Source of the DNA: Sodiomyces alkalinus F11
Lineage: Eukaryota; Ascomycota; Sordariomycetes; Glomerellales; Plectosphaerellaceae
Reading direction: 5' to 3'
Length of the DNA: 64,000 nt
Assembly (NCBI RefSeq): GCF_003711515.1
Contig: NW_021167091.1
Coordinates: 17,315 to 81,314 of the forward strand
Shown: positions 1-10,494 of the stretch, piece after piece
Position numbering within the stretch: position 1 is the stretch's first letter
How the letters are laid out: each line of letters starts with the position of its first letter
Program-made: the position numbers and the translations under genes
The notes under the pieces: generated by a model
Told to the model about the DNA's origin: nothing
The model's database searches: none
What the model saw: the letters and a program-made list of their open reading frames with translations, nothing else

Positions 1-499
1 TTCGTATTTACGGATATTAGACGGCGTAGGTATAGGGAGGAGGTAGGCGTTAGCCTCCTTATTGCTTAGCTTTAGATTAAGATAGTTATCCTAGTAGGAG
101 GCAGATTTACTGTATACGGCGCGCTCCTATACTATCTAATCTCTCTGGTTAATAAGGGTAGGAGCGGCTACCTTTTAATCGGCGTTAGATACGTTAGAAG
201 ATATCTTTACTTACTTATTAGTTAATTAATTAATTAATAAGTAGGTTATTAGGTTAATGAATCGCTTAATTACTCTAATTAGGTCGATAGTAGTTATTTA
301 AGAGTGCTTATATAAATATAATTACTTTTTATAATAGAAGAGGGGTAGCCTTATTAATATCTATCGTTTAGGCGCTCTAAACCGTGCTTATAACTATCGT
401 ATATTAAAATAACACTTATATAATTAACTTAATAGAGTAGAAATCTCGTGTATATATATTATAGTAAGTTATATCTATATAAGTATCTTATGCCCTTAA
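1..499. repeat. RIP-mutated AT-rich sequence, no gene
   Basis: This stretch is dense in TpA and almost lacks CpA/TpG, the signature of repeat-induced point mutation, so it was probably repetitive DNA. No frame longer than a few tens of codons survives and I recognise no element in it. It ends near position 500, where composition switches abruptly to ordinary fungal sequence in front of the Anp1-family gene. Confidence 0.6.
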
Positions 500-962
500 G
501 TTAGGTGGTGAAGACTCTGTTATAGGTACTATATCATTTGGATCCTATCCGGTCTTTTCCGGTATCCGACCTTGTCATATCCTAATGCCCGAGGTCCCCG
601 AGATCCGAAGCCCTTAGTCAGGCATGGATCCCCTAGGGACCACGTAGTGGTCCGTGTGCCCATGCGACACCTAATCGCCATCCATGACGAGTTGGTCAGG
701 CAGTCCTCTTTCCAACATTTCCCAGTCCCTTTCCCAATGCCCAGGGATACCAGGTTACTCCTATGAGGCCCCAACATCAGACCGCCCGGTTGGCCAATGG
801 CTATCCGGTCGGCAAAACGACATTTGAGATATTACCACATCGGTATGGGTTGCTCTCGCCTCTCCGTCTAGTTGTTAAACTCCCTTATTGAATCATTCTA
901 CCAGCTACCAGCCACGTACTCTAACGTCCGCCTTTCGCGGCCGGAGAGGGCTCTCCGCATGT
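500..962 (+). promoter_or_regulatory. Upstream region of the Anp1-family gene, with a CCAAT box
   Basis: Composition is normal here, with abundant CA and TG, unlike the sequence to the left. A CCAAT motif lies at 794-798, about 165 bases before the first in-frame ATG. The region contains short open frames on both strands, but none looks like a known protein, so I read it as promoter and 5' leader. The bases from 879 to 962 are open in the frame of the following gene but contain no ATG; the in-frame stop before them is TAA at 876-878. GTGAAGA.TCTG at about 510-523 weakly resembles the inner part of the TIR described at 40.7 kb. Confidence 0.45.
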
Positions 963-2407
963 ATGGGCACAGCGATGTCCATTGTCCTCCTCGTCGGTTT
1001 TCTCCTCTGGACCACCTGCACGATAGAGTCTCCGATATCCCCGTTCATATACTTCTCCAAAAGCGGAGATCTTCAGGTCGAAACCGTGCGTTATTATGAT
1101 CTTGCCGACGTACAAGGCTCTGCTCGAGGCTGGGAACGGGAAGAGCGCATCCTGTTGTGCGTCCCTCTTCGCGACGCCGAACCTCACCTCCATATGTTCT
1201 TCTCCCATCTGAGGAACTTCACCTACCCTCACCACCTCATAGACCTCGCATTCCTCGTTTCCGACTCGAAGGATAGGACGCTTGAAGTCCTCGCTGACAA
1301 TCTCGAGGCGATCCAATCCTCGGAGGATCCAGAACAGCCTTATGGGGAGATATCAATCATGGAAAAAGACTTTGGGCAAAAAGTCAACCAAGATGTTGAG
1401 AGCCGACACGGGTTCGCGGCGCAGGCCAGCAGGAGAAAGCTAATGGCGCAGGCACGTAATTGGCTATTGAGTGCGGCACTGCGACCCTACCACTCATGGG
1501 TGTATTGGAGGGATGTTGACGTGGAAACGGCACCGTATACTATTCTCGAGGATCTGATGCGTCATAACAGAGACGTCATTGTCCCGAGTAAGTCCAGGTT
1601 TATAATGTCTATCTATCCAAGGGTCTGCGATCGGGTGCTAACTTTGCTCTTCCCTAGATGTATGGCGGCCACTTCCGGATTGGATGGGTGGGGAACAGCC
1701 ATACGACCTCAATTCGTGGCAAGAGTCCGAAACTGCGCTTGCTCTGGCAGATACCCTGGATGAGGATGCCGTCATTGTAGAGGGCTACGCAGAATACGCA
1801 ACCTGGCGTCCACATCTTGCATATTTGCGGGACCCTAACGGTGATCCAGGCATGGAAATGGAGATCGATGGCGTTGGTGGCGTTAGCATTCTAGCAAAGG
1901 CCAGGGTGTTCCGATCAGGTGTCCATTTCCCTGCGTTTAGCTTCGAGAAGCATGCAGAGACAGAAGGGTTTGGAAAGGTGAGCCAGGCCGGCCATGTCCG
2001 TTAAAGTTCGTGTGATGCTAAGCTTCCCGCAGATGGCTAAACGTATGCACTACACCGTAGTCGGCCTACCCCATTATACCATCTGGCACTTGTACGAGCC
2101 AAGTATCGATGACATCAAGCAGATGGAGGTGAGTGTACACAGCGTTACGCCATGGGCTGTGGCATTTGCTAACATGTTCTAGGCAAGGGAACAACAGATA
2201 AGAGAGCAAGCTGAGGCAGAAAAGGAGAGCGCAGCAAAGTCTAAGCAGATAAAACAGGAGTTTGCAGACCCCAATGTACAATGGGAAAAGGACAAATCGG
2301 ATATACAGGACATTGTATCTGATGACCAAGAGGCTTTGAAACAGGACTCAAGGAGAATAGGAAAACAAGGAACAAATGGTCGTACTATGGCAGAGGTCTT
2401 GTTCTAG
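963..2407 (+). CDS. anp1: Anp1/Mnn9-family alpha-mannosyltransferase (mannan polymerase II subunit), four exons
   Basis: Exons 963-1587, 1658-1977, 2033-2128 and 2183-2407 join in frame (421 codons plus TAG). Introns begin GTAAGT, GTGAGC and GTGAGT and end in AG; CTAAC branch sites are clear in introns 1 and 3. From the first ATG the product starts with a hydrophobic signal-anchor (about residues 3-19), then a Golgi-lumen catalytic domain. Family hallmarks are RILLCVPLRDAEPHL, a GFAAQASRRKLMAQARNW block, the DVDVE (DxD-type) motif in WVYWRDVDVETAPYTILEDL, VWRPLPDW across intron 1, and IDGVGGVSILAKARVFRSG. A charged Glu/Lys-rich tail follows, as in fungal Anp1. The family extends alpha-1,6-mannan on N-glycans in the cis-Golgi. 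Oddity: the signal-anchor lies at the very N-terminus, while 25 open codons upstream encode a basic stretch (FRGRRGL) that would suit the cytosolic tail but have no ATG. The true start may be an upstream exon, or the 5' end may be lost. Van1/Anp1/Mnn9 paralogues cannot be separated with full certainty by eye. Confidence 0.85.
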
Positions 2408-2565
2408 AAGAGCAAGTGAAAATATTAGCCTAACAGATAATGTCAGAACACAAATAAAGTAGGGCCCTACTAGGGACCCAGTACAGATGACTATTGTGCC
2501 AGTATACCGGTGGGGCCCGCTAAGCATAATAAGATACCTAAGTACTAGCCTATTATATATATACA
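2408..2565 (+). other. 3' flank of the Anp1-family gene with AATAAA
   Basis: The un-mutated composition continues about 150 bases past the stop. AATAAA at 2453-2458, 46 bases after the stop codon, is a plausible polyadenylation signal. Around 2560 the sequence turns into TpA-rich RIP-type DNA. Confidence 0.5.
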
Positions 2566-3138
2566 CTTCGAGTACCTAAATATATAGATACAGTCTCTTT
2601 TTAATTAATCGGTAAATATAAACTAAAGCACTAAACCACTATAATAACTATCACGACACGATAACCTATCTTTTAAGAATAGTTAGCACCGCTTCTATTT
2701 CCTCTATCTCTTATATATCTTCCTGCCGACTAAGCGCCTCTTCTTTAACGTTCCTTAATAACGTATCTATTTTACCCTTAAACTTAGCAGAAATAAGCTT
2801 TAAATTATACGTATCTAAATCGCCCTTATTAATTGACTCTAGGGTATCGAAAATCCGGACGGACTTCCAAGGAGTCTATATACCTGCCTTATATATAGCT
2901 AGGGCAGGCGGGGCCGTTAATAGTAGGAGGGCGGGGCCGTTAATAGTAGGAGGGCAGGCCCGGGGGTAGGGGGTAGTAAGGTATCGCGTCGCTCTTTTAT
3001 AGCCGCGATTTTAAAGCTTAAAGGGAGCTGTTTAGTACTATTCTTCCCTTAGCCCTTTTACTTTCCCGTGCTGGATATTGTAATAGCTCTATTTAGCCGG
3101 CCTTTTCCACGTACTATTATAGGCTTTAGGGGCCTAAT
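2566..3138. repeat. RIP-mutated spacer with a 23-bp direct duplication
   Basis: This is TpA-rich sequence. A GC-rich 23-bp unit starting GGCGGGGCCGTTAATAG occurs twice in tandem at 2907-2929 and 2930-2952. The minus strand between about 2880 and 2620 keeps a short hydrophilic frame (reads IFDTLESINKGDLDTYN) with stop codons, perhaps a transposon gag relic. I cannot name it. Confidence 0.45.
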
Positions 3139-3345
3139 ATCGAATAGACCATAGTCTTTTCGGTTACGTAATAGGCCGGATTGCCAAGAGTATAATCCGG
3201 GTGGACGCTTACAGAATCTGCACTATATAAAATACGGTGGCAGCGTTTCCCTAACGGTCTGAGACAGTTATAATTATACACAAATGCCTTAATCAATTTT
3301 TGACCTATCTTGTGACGATTTCAACTACGCTTTATCTGACACCTA
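3139..3345 (+). repeat. RIP-mutated copy of the long TIR, right-end orientation
   Basis: The reverse complement of this segment aligns along nearly its whole length with the left TIR at 40596-40831. Shared blocks include TGTATAATTATAACT, the TTAGGGAA/TCAGGGAA core, GCAGATTCTG / GAAGATTCTG, ACCCGGATT and ATTACGTAACCG / GTTACGCAACCG. Differences are largely C-to-T and G-to-A. Its orientation is that of a right terminus, so the element it closed would have lain to the left, toward the Anp1-family gene. No convincing left partner is visible. Confidence 0.65.
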
Positions 3346-3643
3346 AGGCTAGGAGGTAGAAGCGTGGTACCCGTAATCGCTATAACTATTTTATAGCGAA
3401 TCTATCGCGAATACTAATTAATTAAGGTAATACTAAGCGGCTCGGAACTACGATAATAATTATATAGTATATACTAATAGGGTAAGTCTAGGCTAGTCGT
3501 GATAGTATAAGAATTATAGGGCCCGGGCGGTAGTAGTAGTTATTATAATAAGTTCTGTTTATAGACCTTTTCTAAGGCGGTAAGCTTGATTTTAAGCCGC
3601 TTAAGAGCCTATAGGATAACCTATTAACTAATAAGGCTAAAGA
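3346..3643. repeat. RIP-mutated sequence, nothing recognised
   Basis: The sequence is TpA-rich, with no long frame and no match to other repeats in the window that I could see. Confidence 0.4.
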
Positions 3644-3752
3644 GAACTCTAGCTATAAAAGAACTCTAGCTATAAAAGAACTCTAGCTATAAAAGAACTC
3701 TAGCTATAAAAGAACTCTAGCTATAAAAGAACTCTAGCTATAAAAGAACTCT
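3644..3752 (+). repeat. 17-bp tandem array, six perfect copies plus a partial
   Basis: The unit GAACTCTAGCTATAAAA is repeated head to tail without mismatch at 3644-3660, 3661-3677, 3678-3694, 3695-3711, 3712-3728 and 3729-3745, followed by GAACTCT. The unit holds TpA but no CpA or TpG, consistent with amplification after RIP or loss of all targets. There are no spacers, so it is a minisatellite and not a CRISPR array. Confidence 0.95.
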
Positions 3753-3881
3753 ACTCTATTAATTCGACGCTACCTCTTTAAAGCTAGATCCGCCTCTTAG
3801 TTATTGTAATATAACCGTAGGCTACGGAAAATAGTTATTAGGTTACACGTAGAAGAGTGGATATACTATTTAAGGCTAGTA

Positions 3882-4252
3882 TATATTAGGTGCCTGCAGC
3901 AGTGGTCATAATAGGTCCCTATTGTAAACCCATAGGGGTCTAGGCGTGTCTAGTCTAAGACCCCTTAAGGTATAAATAAGGCAGTTATTATATAAGTAAC
4001 CAGAATAGCCTCTTAAAGTAAATAAAGCAGCCCTTAAGAAAGTAACTAAGTAGTCCTTAAGGAGTAACCCAAAGTAGCGGAGTATGGACTTAAGGAGCGG
4101 AGCAGCCTCCCCTTTAAAGAGAGAGGCCAGCGATTAATCTAATTCTTTAGCTACCCCTATACTTTCCCTATTATAATCCTATTATAATCATACCTAGTTC
4201 CTTACTTAACCCTACCTTTTCACTCTTTACGACTACCTATTCAATATTTTAA
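3882..4252 (+). repeat. LTR-like/leader repeat in front of gypsy gag relic
   Basis: This segment is repeated at about 40087-40452. Shared blocks include GGTGCCT(G/A)(C/T)AGCAGTGGTCAT, CTTAAGGTATAAATAA, AGCCTCCCCTTTAAAGAG and TTTTCACTCTTTACGACTACC. The 40-kb copy keeps CA/TG where this one has TA. Its position directly upstream of a gag-like frame, together with the stand-alone second copy, suggests an LTR. Possible termini are TG at 3890 and a CA near 4246, but no target duplication was found. Confidence 0.6.
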
Positions 4253-5485
4253 TCGCTCTACCCTTAAGGGCGCGAAGACCGTCAAGGAGAGTTACTAAGA
4301 TATCTAACTATCACGAAATAAATAATCCTACCTTCGATTGTAATAAGGCTACTAGTTAGTTTAAGCGACAGCTCCGAGATAGCGAGACCGCCTTTATAGA
4401 AGACGACCCCGCCGATAAGGAACACGACGGGAATACACCGGGAACTAACACGGCTCCCGTATCTACTACCGCACCGGTACCTATCCCTATCCCTGTATCT
4501 ATTCCTATCCCTATTACTAGCACCGCCTCTACTACTACTTCTACCTCTACTACTACCTCTACCCTTATCGCCGCCCCTATTCCTTAAACCACGATTATAA
4601 CAGGACTAGTATATAATCCTAACCTACCCCCGTATATAAATAGTAACCTAGCCACGCTAATAAAGGAATAACTAAACGAACGCGTTAAGTGGATAAAGGC
4701 GTAGAACCACCGTAAACGTAAGCTCGCTTATCTCGCTAAGCTTAAGGCGGATACTATTACCGTCGCTACCGCTACTATTAATCCTACTATTAATCCTAAC
4801 ACGGCCGATATTACCTACCACTATATAGCTAAGCCCCGATATCGCGTTATAACCCTGATAGGATCCTAGTATACCTATAACGTATCCATAACGATATCTA
4901 TACAGGGCTCCGCTACCTAGGCTAAGTTTAATTTCCTCTTACTAAAATAGGATAGCGTATCCTAGGCTAAGTATCGCACGTTTATCTAGGAAATAAATTA
5001 ACGGTTTAACCTAGACTCTTAGTCTTTCCCCACGGACGCTACGAAGAACTATTTCGTTATATTATACCTCCCCTACTACCTTAAAGAACGCTAGCAGGCT
5101 ATACTACGATATAAGTACGATAGCGACTCTAATAGGGTTAGCTAGGCCGCCCTATAAGCCTAGTTATCCTATTAGGTTAATAATAACGATACCCGCCTAT
5201 AAGAAGTAGCGGTATAGATCTAGAGCGAGTCTATCTCCTCCTAGAGAGAGGGGCAGTCTAATGCTAAATTTATATAATAGTAGGAAGCCCTAGAAGCGGA
5301 ACTACCGGGCAAGGTCCTAGACTAGTAGAGGATTTAGATAGTGCTAATAAGGGTACTCCCACCTATCCAGGACTATATAGTGTTTATAGGGGTTCTTAAG
5401 GATTACCAAGACCTAGCCCCGGCCTATTATAGGGCGGAAGCCTTGACCGTTAATGAGGGACTAGCCGTTACTCGGACAGACTTCT
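4253..5485 (+). pseudogene. Gypsy-type gag relic, RIP-inactivated
   Basis: One plus-strand frame, broken only by TAG/TAA, reads through a gag-like domain at about 4910-5450. It includes AKYRTFI.EIN.RFNLDS, then FPTDATKNYFVILYLP and a downstream ALTVNEGLAVTRTDF. The pattern of a hydrophobic FVILYL helix after an Arg/Phe-rich helix is typical of retrotransposon capsid. An N-terminal Pro/Thr/Ala-rich segment lies at about 4440-4590. Pol is missing: the element stops near 5830, where the 3' end of LINE-2 begins. Confidence 0.55.
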
Positions 5486-5844
5486 AATCCACCACCTAAT
5501 AACATTGTTTCCGTTCGCGTGCCCCGGGACAAAGTACCTAAATAACTACCTACGGTTCCACCAGTATCCCTACGTCCACCCCTATATCTGCCCCTACGCC
5601 CGTACTAGCCCCTACTCCTAGCTACTCTATATACCCTGGACCGTTATCGTACCTTAACTCTATTACTTACTATAACTATAACCAAAAAAGACACTATGCT
5701 ACTATATACCCTAGCCCTTAGGCATAGCGCTTAAGCAATAATAACCCGAGTACCTAACCAGTATCTACGCCTTATATCGGCCGTGTTATAGGCGAAATAC
5801 CCTAAGAATAACACCCGCCTCGAGTAACCCCCTCTATCACTACT

Positions 5845-6775
5845 TTTTTTTTTGGATTCATTACACGTATGCAGCCCTAAAGCTATGGCGTGGCGCCTAT
5901 CGCCCTAAGGGCTAGAGGCTATTAGAAGCTAGGTATAGTAACATATAACGTAGTAGTAAGAAATAAAGGAAATCCTGCGTAATAATCTGCCTAATAGACC
6001 TAAATAGGTAAAATAAACCAAAGCAAAATAACTAGACCGTAGGATTTATGGTTTACGCCCTGTACCACTCCGCCGAAGCTATTCTAGTAGCTAAAAGATA
6101 GGCCAGTAAGGCCTGTATTTCTGTTTTAGTACCGAATAATAGCGGTAGAGATAGCGGTAGGCCTGTTAGGGCTTCCTGTAGGGCTTTTTATTCGTTTTTA
6201 TAAAAAGGGCAGGAAAGGATAAGGTGTGCTATATCCTGTATAGGGGAGCCGAGACAGGAATAGCGATCGTTCGCGCAGTTTTAGGCCCTTTTTTAGTGGG
6301 TTTTTAGGTATCCGAAGTCGGTTTTTAACTGCATAAAAGCCGATTTTACCTACCTAAGGCCCTGTGTTAGTAGTGGTTTTCGGGAGAAACGGAGGTTATC
6401 ACGGACTAAGCGTCTATATATGCGGCCTAAACACACCGATTTACCTCTTTTCTCCGCCTCTTCTTCGTCGTTCTAAAGGGCCTTCTAGTCTTTAATTAAG
6501 GCTTTGTTAGCCCGGCGTTTTAGGTGGCTAAGGGTAACTAAACTAACGGATTTAGTAGCTTTTTCGGGCTTTAACGCCCCTTTAGCCACTTTATCCACTA
6601 TTTCGTTCCCTTCTATCTCTATATACGAGGGGCACTACTAAATAGAAACCGAGGTGCGTAGCTATTTAAGGCGAGAGATAAGGGATTTAGCTTCTATAGC
6701 CTATTATAAGGTGCGCTAAAGCTTCTGAATAGCCGCCTAGGAATCACTAAATATATAGCACTCTAGGGGCCTAGG
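5845..6775 (-). mobile_element. LINE-2 (Tad-like), 3' part, separated from its 5' part by an LTR element
   Basis: A run of T at about 5845-5854 is the poly(A) end of a minus-strand LINE. The following sequence matches the 3' end of LINE-1 (from 11341), including CATGCAGCCCTAAAGCTATG (CGTATGCAG here) and the sequence up to the RNase H region. The match stops at CTAGG (6771-6775), exactly where an LTR begins, and resumes at 18093 after the second LTR. Heavily RIP-mutated. Confidence 0.85.
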
Positions 6776-7104
6776 TGATATGTCTGTCCGGTATATCCCC
6801 TGGCCAGCCAGTACTCTAGGACTCGTAAGCCAGGCTTTTCTCGAGGGGTGACCTTTACTGCAAAATATAAGGTATAATAAAGATATCTTAACTAAACTAA
6901 GGGGCGAAGGCCGCCGAGGATATATATCCTCGGCGGGCCCGGACTATCCATTTTCCGGTTCCTATACGGATATATAGTTCCGGCTCTATACGGACGTATA
7001 GGTCCGGCCTAAATAAGCGGATAGCTTAGGGCTATACGTTCGTATAGGGTCCGTACCGCGTATTCCTTACGCGCGTATAGCTCCTGCCTATCGTGGTCGT
7101 ATTA
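6776..7104. repeat. Left LTR of LTR-A (329 bp)
   Basis: It begins TGATATGTCTGTCCGG and ends TCGTATTA. It aligns end to end with 17764-18092, and most differences are C/T or G/A. It contains the short inverted repeat CCGCCGAGGATATATATCC / TCGGCGG near 6912-6938. Confidence 0.9.
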
Positions 7105-7529
7105 TATATCCCGGGCGAGAAGAGCCCTGCGTCCCGCGGGCGTCCCGGGGAGTAGTCCCGCGACGGGGGTATACGACGCGTGTGCGGCGGGTATACTAGA
7201 CGGAATAGTCGTTACTTATAACCGGTCACGAATAGATAGTATTTAAGACGAAAAGAAAAAAGGGGGGTAGGTGTGTATAGGGGGCGCTAACTACGCTAAC
7301 TATTAACTCCTCCCGCTACTATATAGCTATAAACTAATAGCGACCGCGTCGCTTAACGCGTCCTACTATAAATATAATAGTGAACAGAGATATAAAAAGA
7401 AAAATAAAACTATACCGTTAAATATAACCTATATATCTTTTTACGATAGCGCACTTATACGCTATCTTTTCCTCCTTATATACTAATTCTAAACGAACTC
7501 TATATATCCGCGCTATACCCCTAAAAAAA

Positions 7530-8990
7530 ACTCGTGCCTTAGACTTCCTCTACTTATAATAGCTCCTCGTTATCGTCTAGGAAACCCTAGTTCTCCTTAT
7601 TATAGCCGAGGATAGTTTCGATATCCCTGGAGCTTAATTCTACTATATATCTATTGATCTTATCGCGGTCGATATTATACGATAAGAGGAGACCTTTACT
7701 ACCCGGCTTATCGTAATACAAGGCGAGGACGCTGATATAGATTAGTAGGTCCCACGTACGTGTCTAGTGCGTAGTAAAACGCTCGGCTATAGTTATACGT
7801 TTATCGGCGTCTATAGTGCTATTAGGGTTAAGCCTGGTAATTTAGGTATAGTCTTCTATACGCTAAACACCGAGTAGGAAAGGCAGGCCGATAGCGTTCT
7901 AGGTTTTATTAGGGATAACTTAATTTGCGATAAACTTCCTTACCTACGCGGTGACTGGGATTAGTAGGATAATACCTTAGCCGCGCTAAAGGAACGTGGC
8001 TAACCTTTACTTATCGTATATAAACTCCTCCGATATAAATACGGCGCCGGAGTTAAATAGTCGTTTAGCTAAATACTTATAGCCTATTATCTAAATTATT
8101 TCCTCGCCCAGTTATACTACAAAGCGCTTAGGGAGGGGGGAGCTAGTATATCCTTAGTAAGGATATTTAGTGTTAGTAGAGGGCGTGGCGGAGATATTTT
8201 AGGAGGCTACGGTTTAGTTAGGCGTAGTCGTGCCGCTTATACGAAGCTAGGCGAGAATATTTATAGCGCGCTGGATAGTGGGGGCTAGCTTTTACGCGGG
8301 CGTTTAGAGGAATTACGCTACGGATATAGCCCACGGCTTAATAAGACTATCGTAATTACTAGTGCGCGCGAGAAATATAGCTTTATCTATTTTACCCTTA
8401 TAGTAGGCTTTTATAGCGCCTGCTAGGCCGAGGGCTAGGTAGGCTAACTCGTTTATTTCCTATAGTATACGTGCGGGGACTATTCTATCGGTTATAGGAA
8501 TAGTGCTAGGTATAATAGGAGTGGCGACGTTTATAGCGCTCGCGCCCGAACGTATAGGGAAAGTAATAGGGGCGCCAGTGGTGCGTTGGTTCTACGGAGT
8601 GGCCGGGTTACTAAGGCGCGATACGGATAACGGATTAGGGAGGAAACGTCCGTCTAGCCCCTATAGGGCGTTATACCGCGGTATACTTATAAGGTATTAC
8701 TTAAATATTTACTTAGGTTTAGTCTAGCTTTATACGTTACGATTATAGTCGAGTAAAAACTACGGCTAGGGGTAGATTAGGGCTAAAGTTTTAGCGATAT
8801 CTATTTTAACTACTCTATTCGCCTCGAAAACAGGCGCGAATACCGTGCGATAGAGTATACGATTAAGGGGGTTATTATAGCCTAATACCGTGGCACGATT
8901 ACGGTAGTCTATAACGATTTCCTTATTCTCCCGTCGGTAAGCTTAGAAGGCTATACCCGATAAGGAAAGCTTACTAATAAGTAAACTCTT
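7530..8990 (-). pseudogene. Unidentified RIP-broken reading frame inside LTR-A
   Basis: Reading the minus strand from about 8990 to 7530 gives long stretches free of frameshift signals but with TAG/TAA stops. Examples are YLALGLAGAIKAYYKGKID, KRFVV.LGEEII.IIGYKYL, FISEEFIYDK, DADKRITIAERFTT and a C-terminal YIVELSSRDIETILGYNK region. The frame has conserved-looking helices and no motif of RT, integrase, protease or zinc knuckle that I can see. It could be the element's gag or a captured host gene. I do not recognise the family. Confidence 0.35.
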
Positions 8991-10027
8991 ATCACTAAAT
9001 AGGGTAATAGCTCTAAAGTATCCTTAAAAGGGTAGCCCTTCGCCCGTGCGTCCTTAGTGGAAATACTTAGAGAACTACTACTTAAATACCACGTCCTTAG
9101 ATCTATTAACGGTAGATAGGTACTCCACGATATACTATTAAGCTATAAATAGTGTTAGGTAGGTAGGCGTAGAAGAGAGGTATAAAAGAAGTGTAAAAGG
9201 TATATACGTGATACAACGAAATTATAATAGGGATAGTTTAGTGGAGAGGTAAAAGATAGCGCGAGATACTACGAGAGGAAACGAAAATATACGGTTTAGT
9301 CGATATTAATAAATACCCCCGTTATCATAGTGAATAATAGGGGAAGGTCGGCTAGGATATTAGGTAAAAGAAGAATTTTATAATCGGTTAGGTAGGCGGC
9401 CTAATGTAGTAGAGCGTCGCGGTTTATATTATTTTTATTATTCCGCTTTATTCTTCTTTTATATACCTGCTATTCGGAGATCGGATAATAGCCCTCGTGC
9501 CTTCCCTTACCCGAGTTTAAGGCTATTCGCTATACGTGAATAGCACGTGGTTACCTCGGGTAACTCGAGTTCCTTATTCGATACCTAATAAGGCTATAAG
9601 GCCGTGCTAGAGCCTCTTTAAGGGTCTTTGCCTCGAGTATTCTTTAACCTATTAGTTCCTTTAACGTTTCCTGGCTAAAGCACCCTTAGAACCTACGCTT
9701 TCTTTAAGGCTATCCTTAGACTAACTAAGGTCTTTTTATCTCTCCTTTAAGGCGCCGGTTAACTCTTTAAGCCACTATGGTTTCTTCCGGTATTAGTATC
9801 ATCTGGGTATCGCCTAGAGTAGCGGCCTTTAGCGCCCCGGCTTTTCTCGCGCGACGCTAGAGTGCTTATCCGTATTCTGTAGATAGTCTATAAACTAACG
9901 TCCCTAAGTATCTACCCCGGGCGATATAAGCCCTACGTCCCGCGGGCGTCCTTTAGCGGGGGATAGTAACCTATAGCGCCGCACGGTGACTACTTAGTGA
10001 CCGTGGGCGGCGATAGTGTTTATAACC

Positions 10028-10151
10028 GGAAAGGAAGAAGGGAAAAGAAAGAAGGGAAAGGAAAGAAGGGAAAGGAAAGAAGGGAAAGGAAAGAAGGGAA
10101 GGAAAAAAGGGAAAGAAAAAAAGAGAAAGGAAAGAAGGGAAAGAAAAGGAG
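10028..10151 (+). repeat. Homopurine tract of about 124 bp
   Basis: Every base on the plus strand is A or G, built from irregular repeats of GAAAGAAGGGAAAG. Such purine-pyrimidine strands can form triplex DNA; that is general knowledge, not shown here. An apparent Lys/Arg/Glu-rich frame through it is a composition artefact. Confidence 0.9.
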
Positions 10152-10494
10152 TATACGTTACGAAATAACGGAGATATATTAAGGGGAGACGGTAAACCAC
10201 GATATAAAGCGACAACGTAGCGGTATACTACGGGCGGATATAAGGAACTAATAGTAAGCTACGATATTCGCCCGGAGAATAGGTCCGTATTCGGATTCTT
10301 AGCCGGTATCGAGGCGAGTAAAGATCTCTGCTATCTAGTTATCCGGGGATACCTCGGCCTTCCACAGTGTTATCCCGAAGTCTGCGAGGAGCTTAGGGGG
10401 GAGCTTAGGGTCCTGGTCGGAAACGATAGACACGGCGGTATACGTGCTATAGTCCGTGGATAAGCCGGTGGGCCTTAGTAAACTTATCGGCGGC

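Noticed and set aside
888..962. Start of the Anp1-family protein at position 888
   Set aside because: The codon there is TTG, which is not expected to start translation in a fungal nuclear gene; the first ATG in frame is at 963.
3644..3752. Short direct repeats considered as a CRISPR array
   Set aside because: The units are contiguous with no unique spacers, and the genome is eukaryotic.
8503..8727. A 74-codon plus-strand frame in the LTR-A interior
   Set aside because: It starts with GTG, has no motif, and overlaps a longer protein-like frame on the opposite strand.
9997..10182. Lys/Glu/Arg-rich small frame and its Phe/Pro/Ser-rich antisense
   Set aside because: Both arise from the homopurine/homopyrimidine tract; no independent evidence for a gene.
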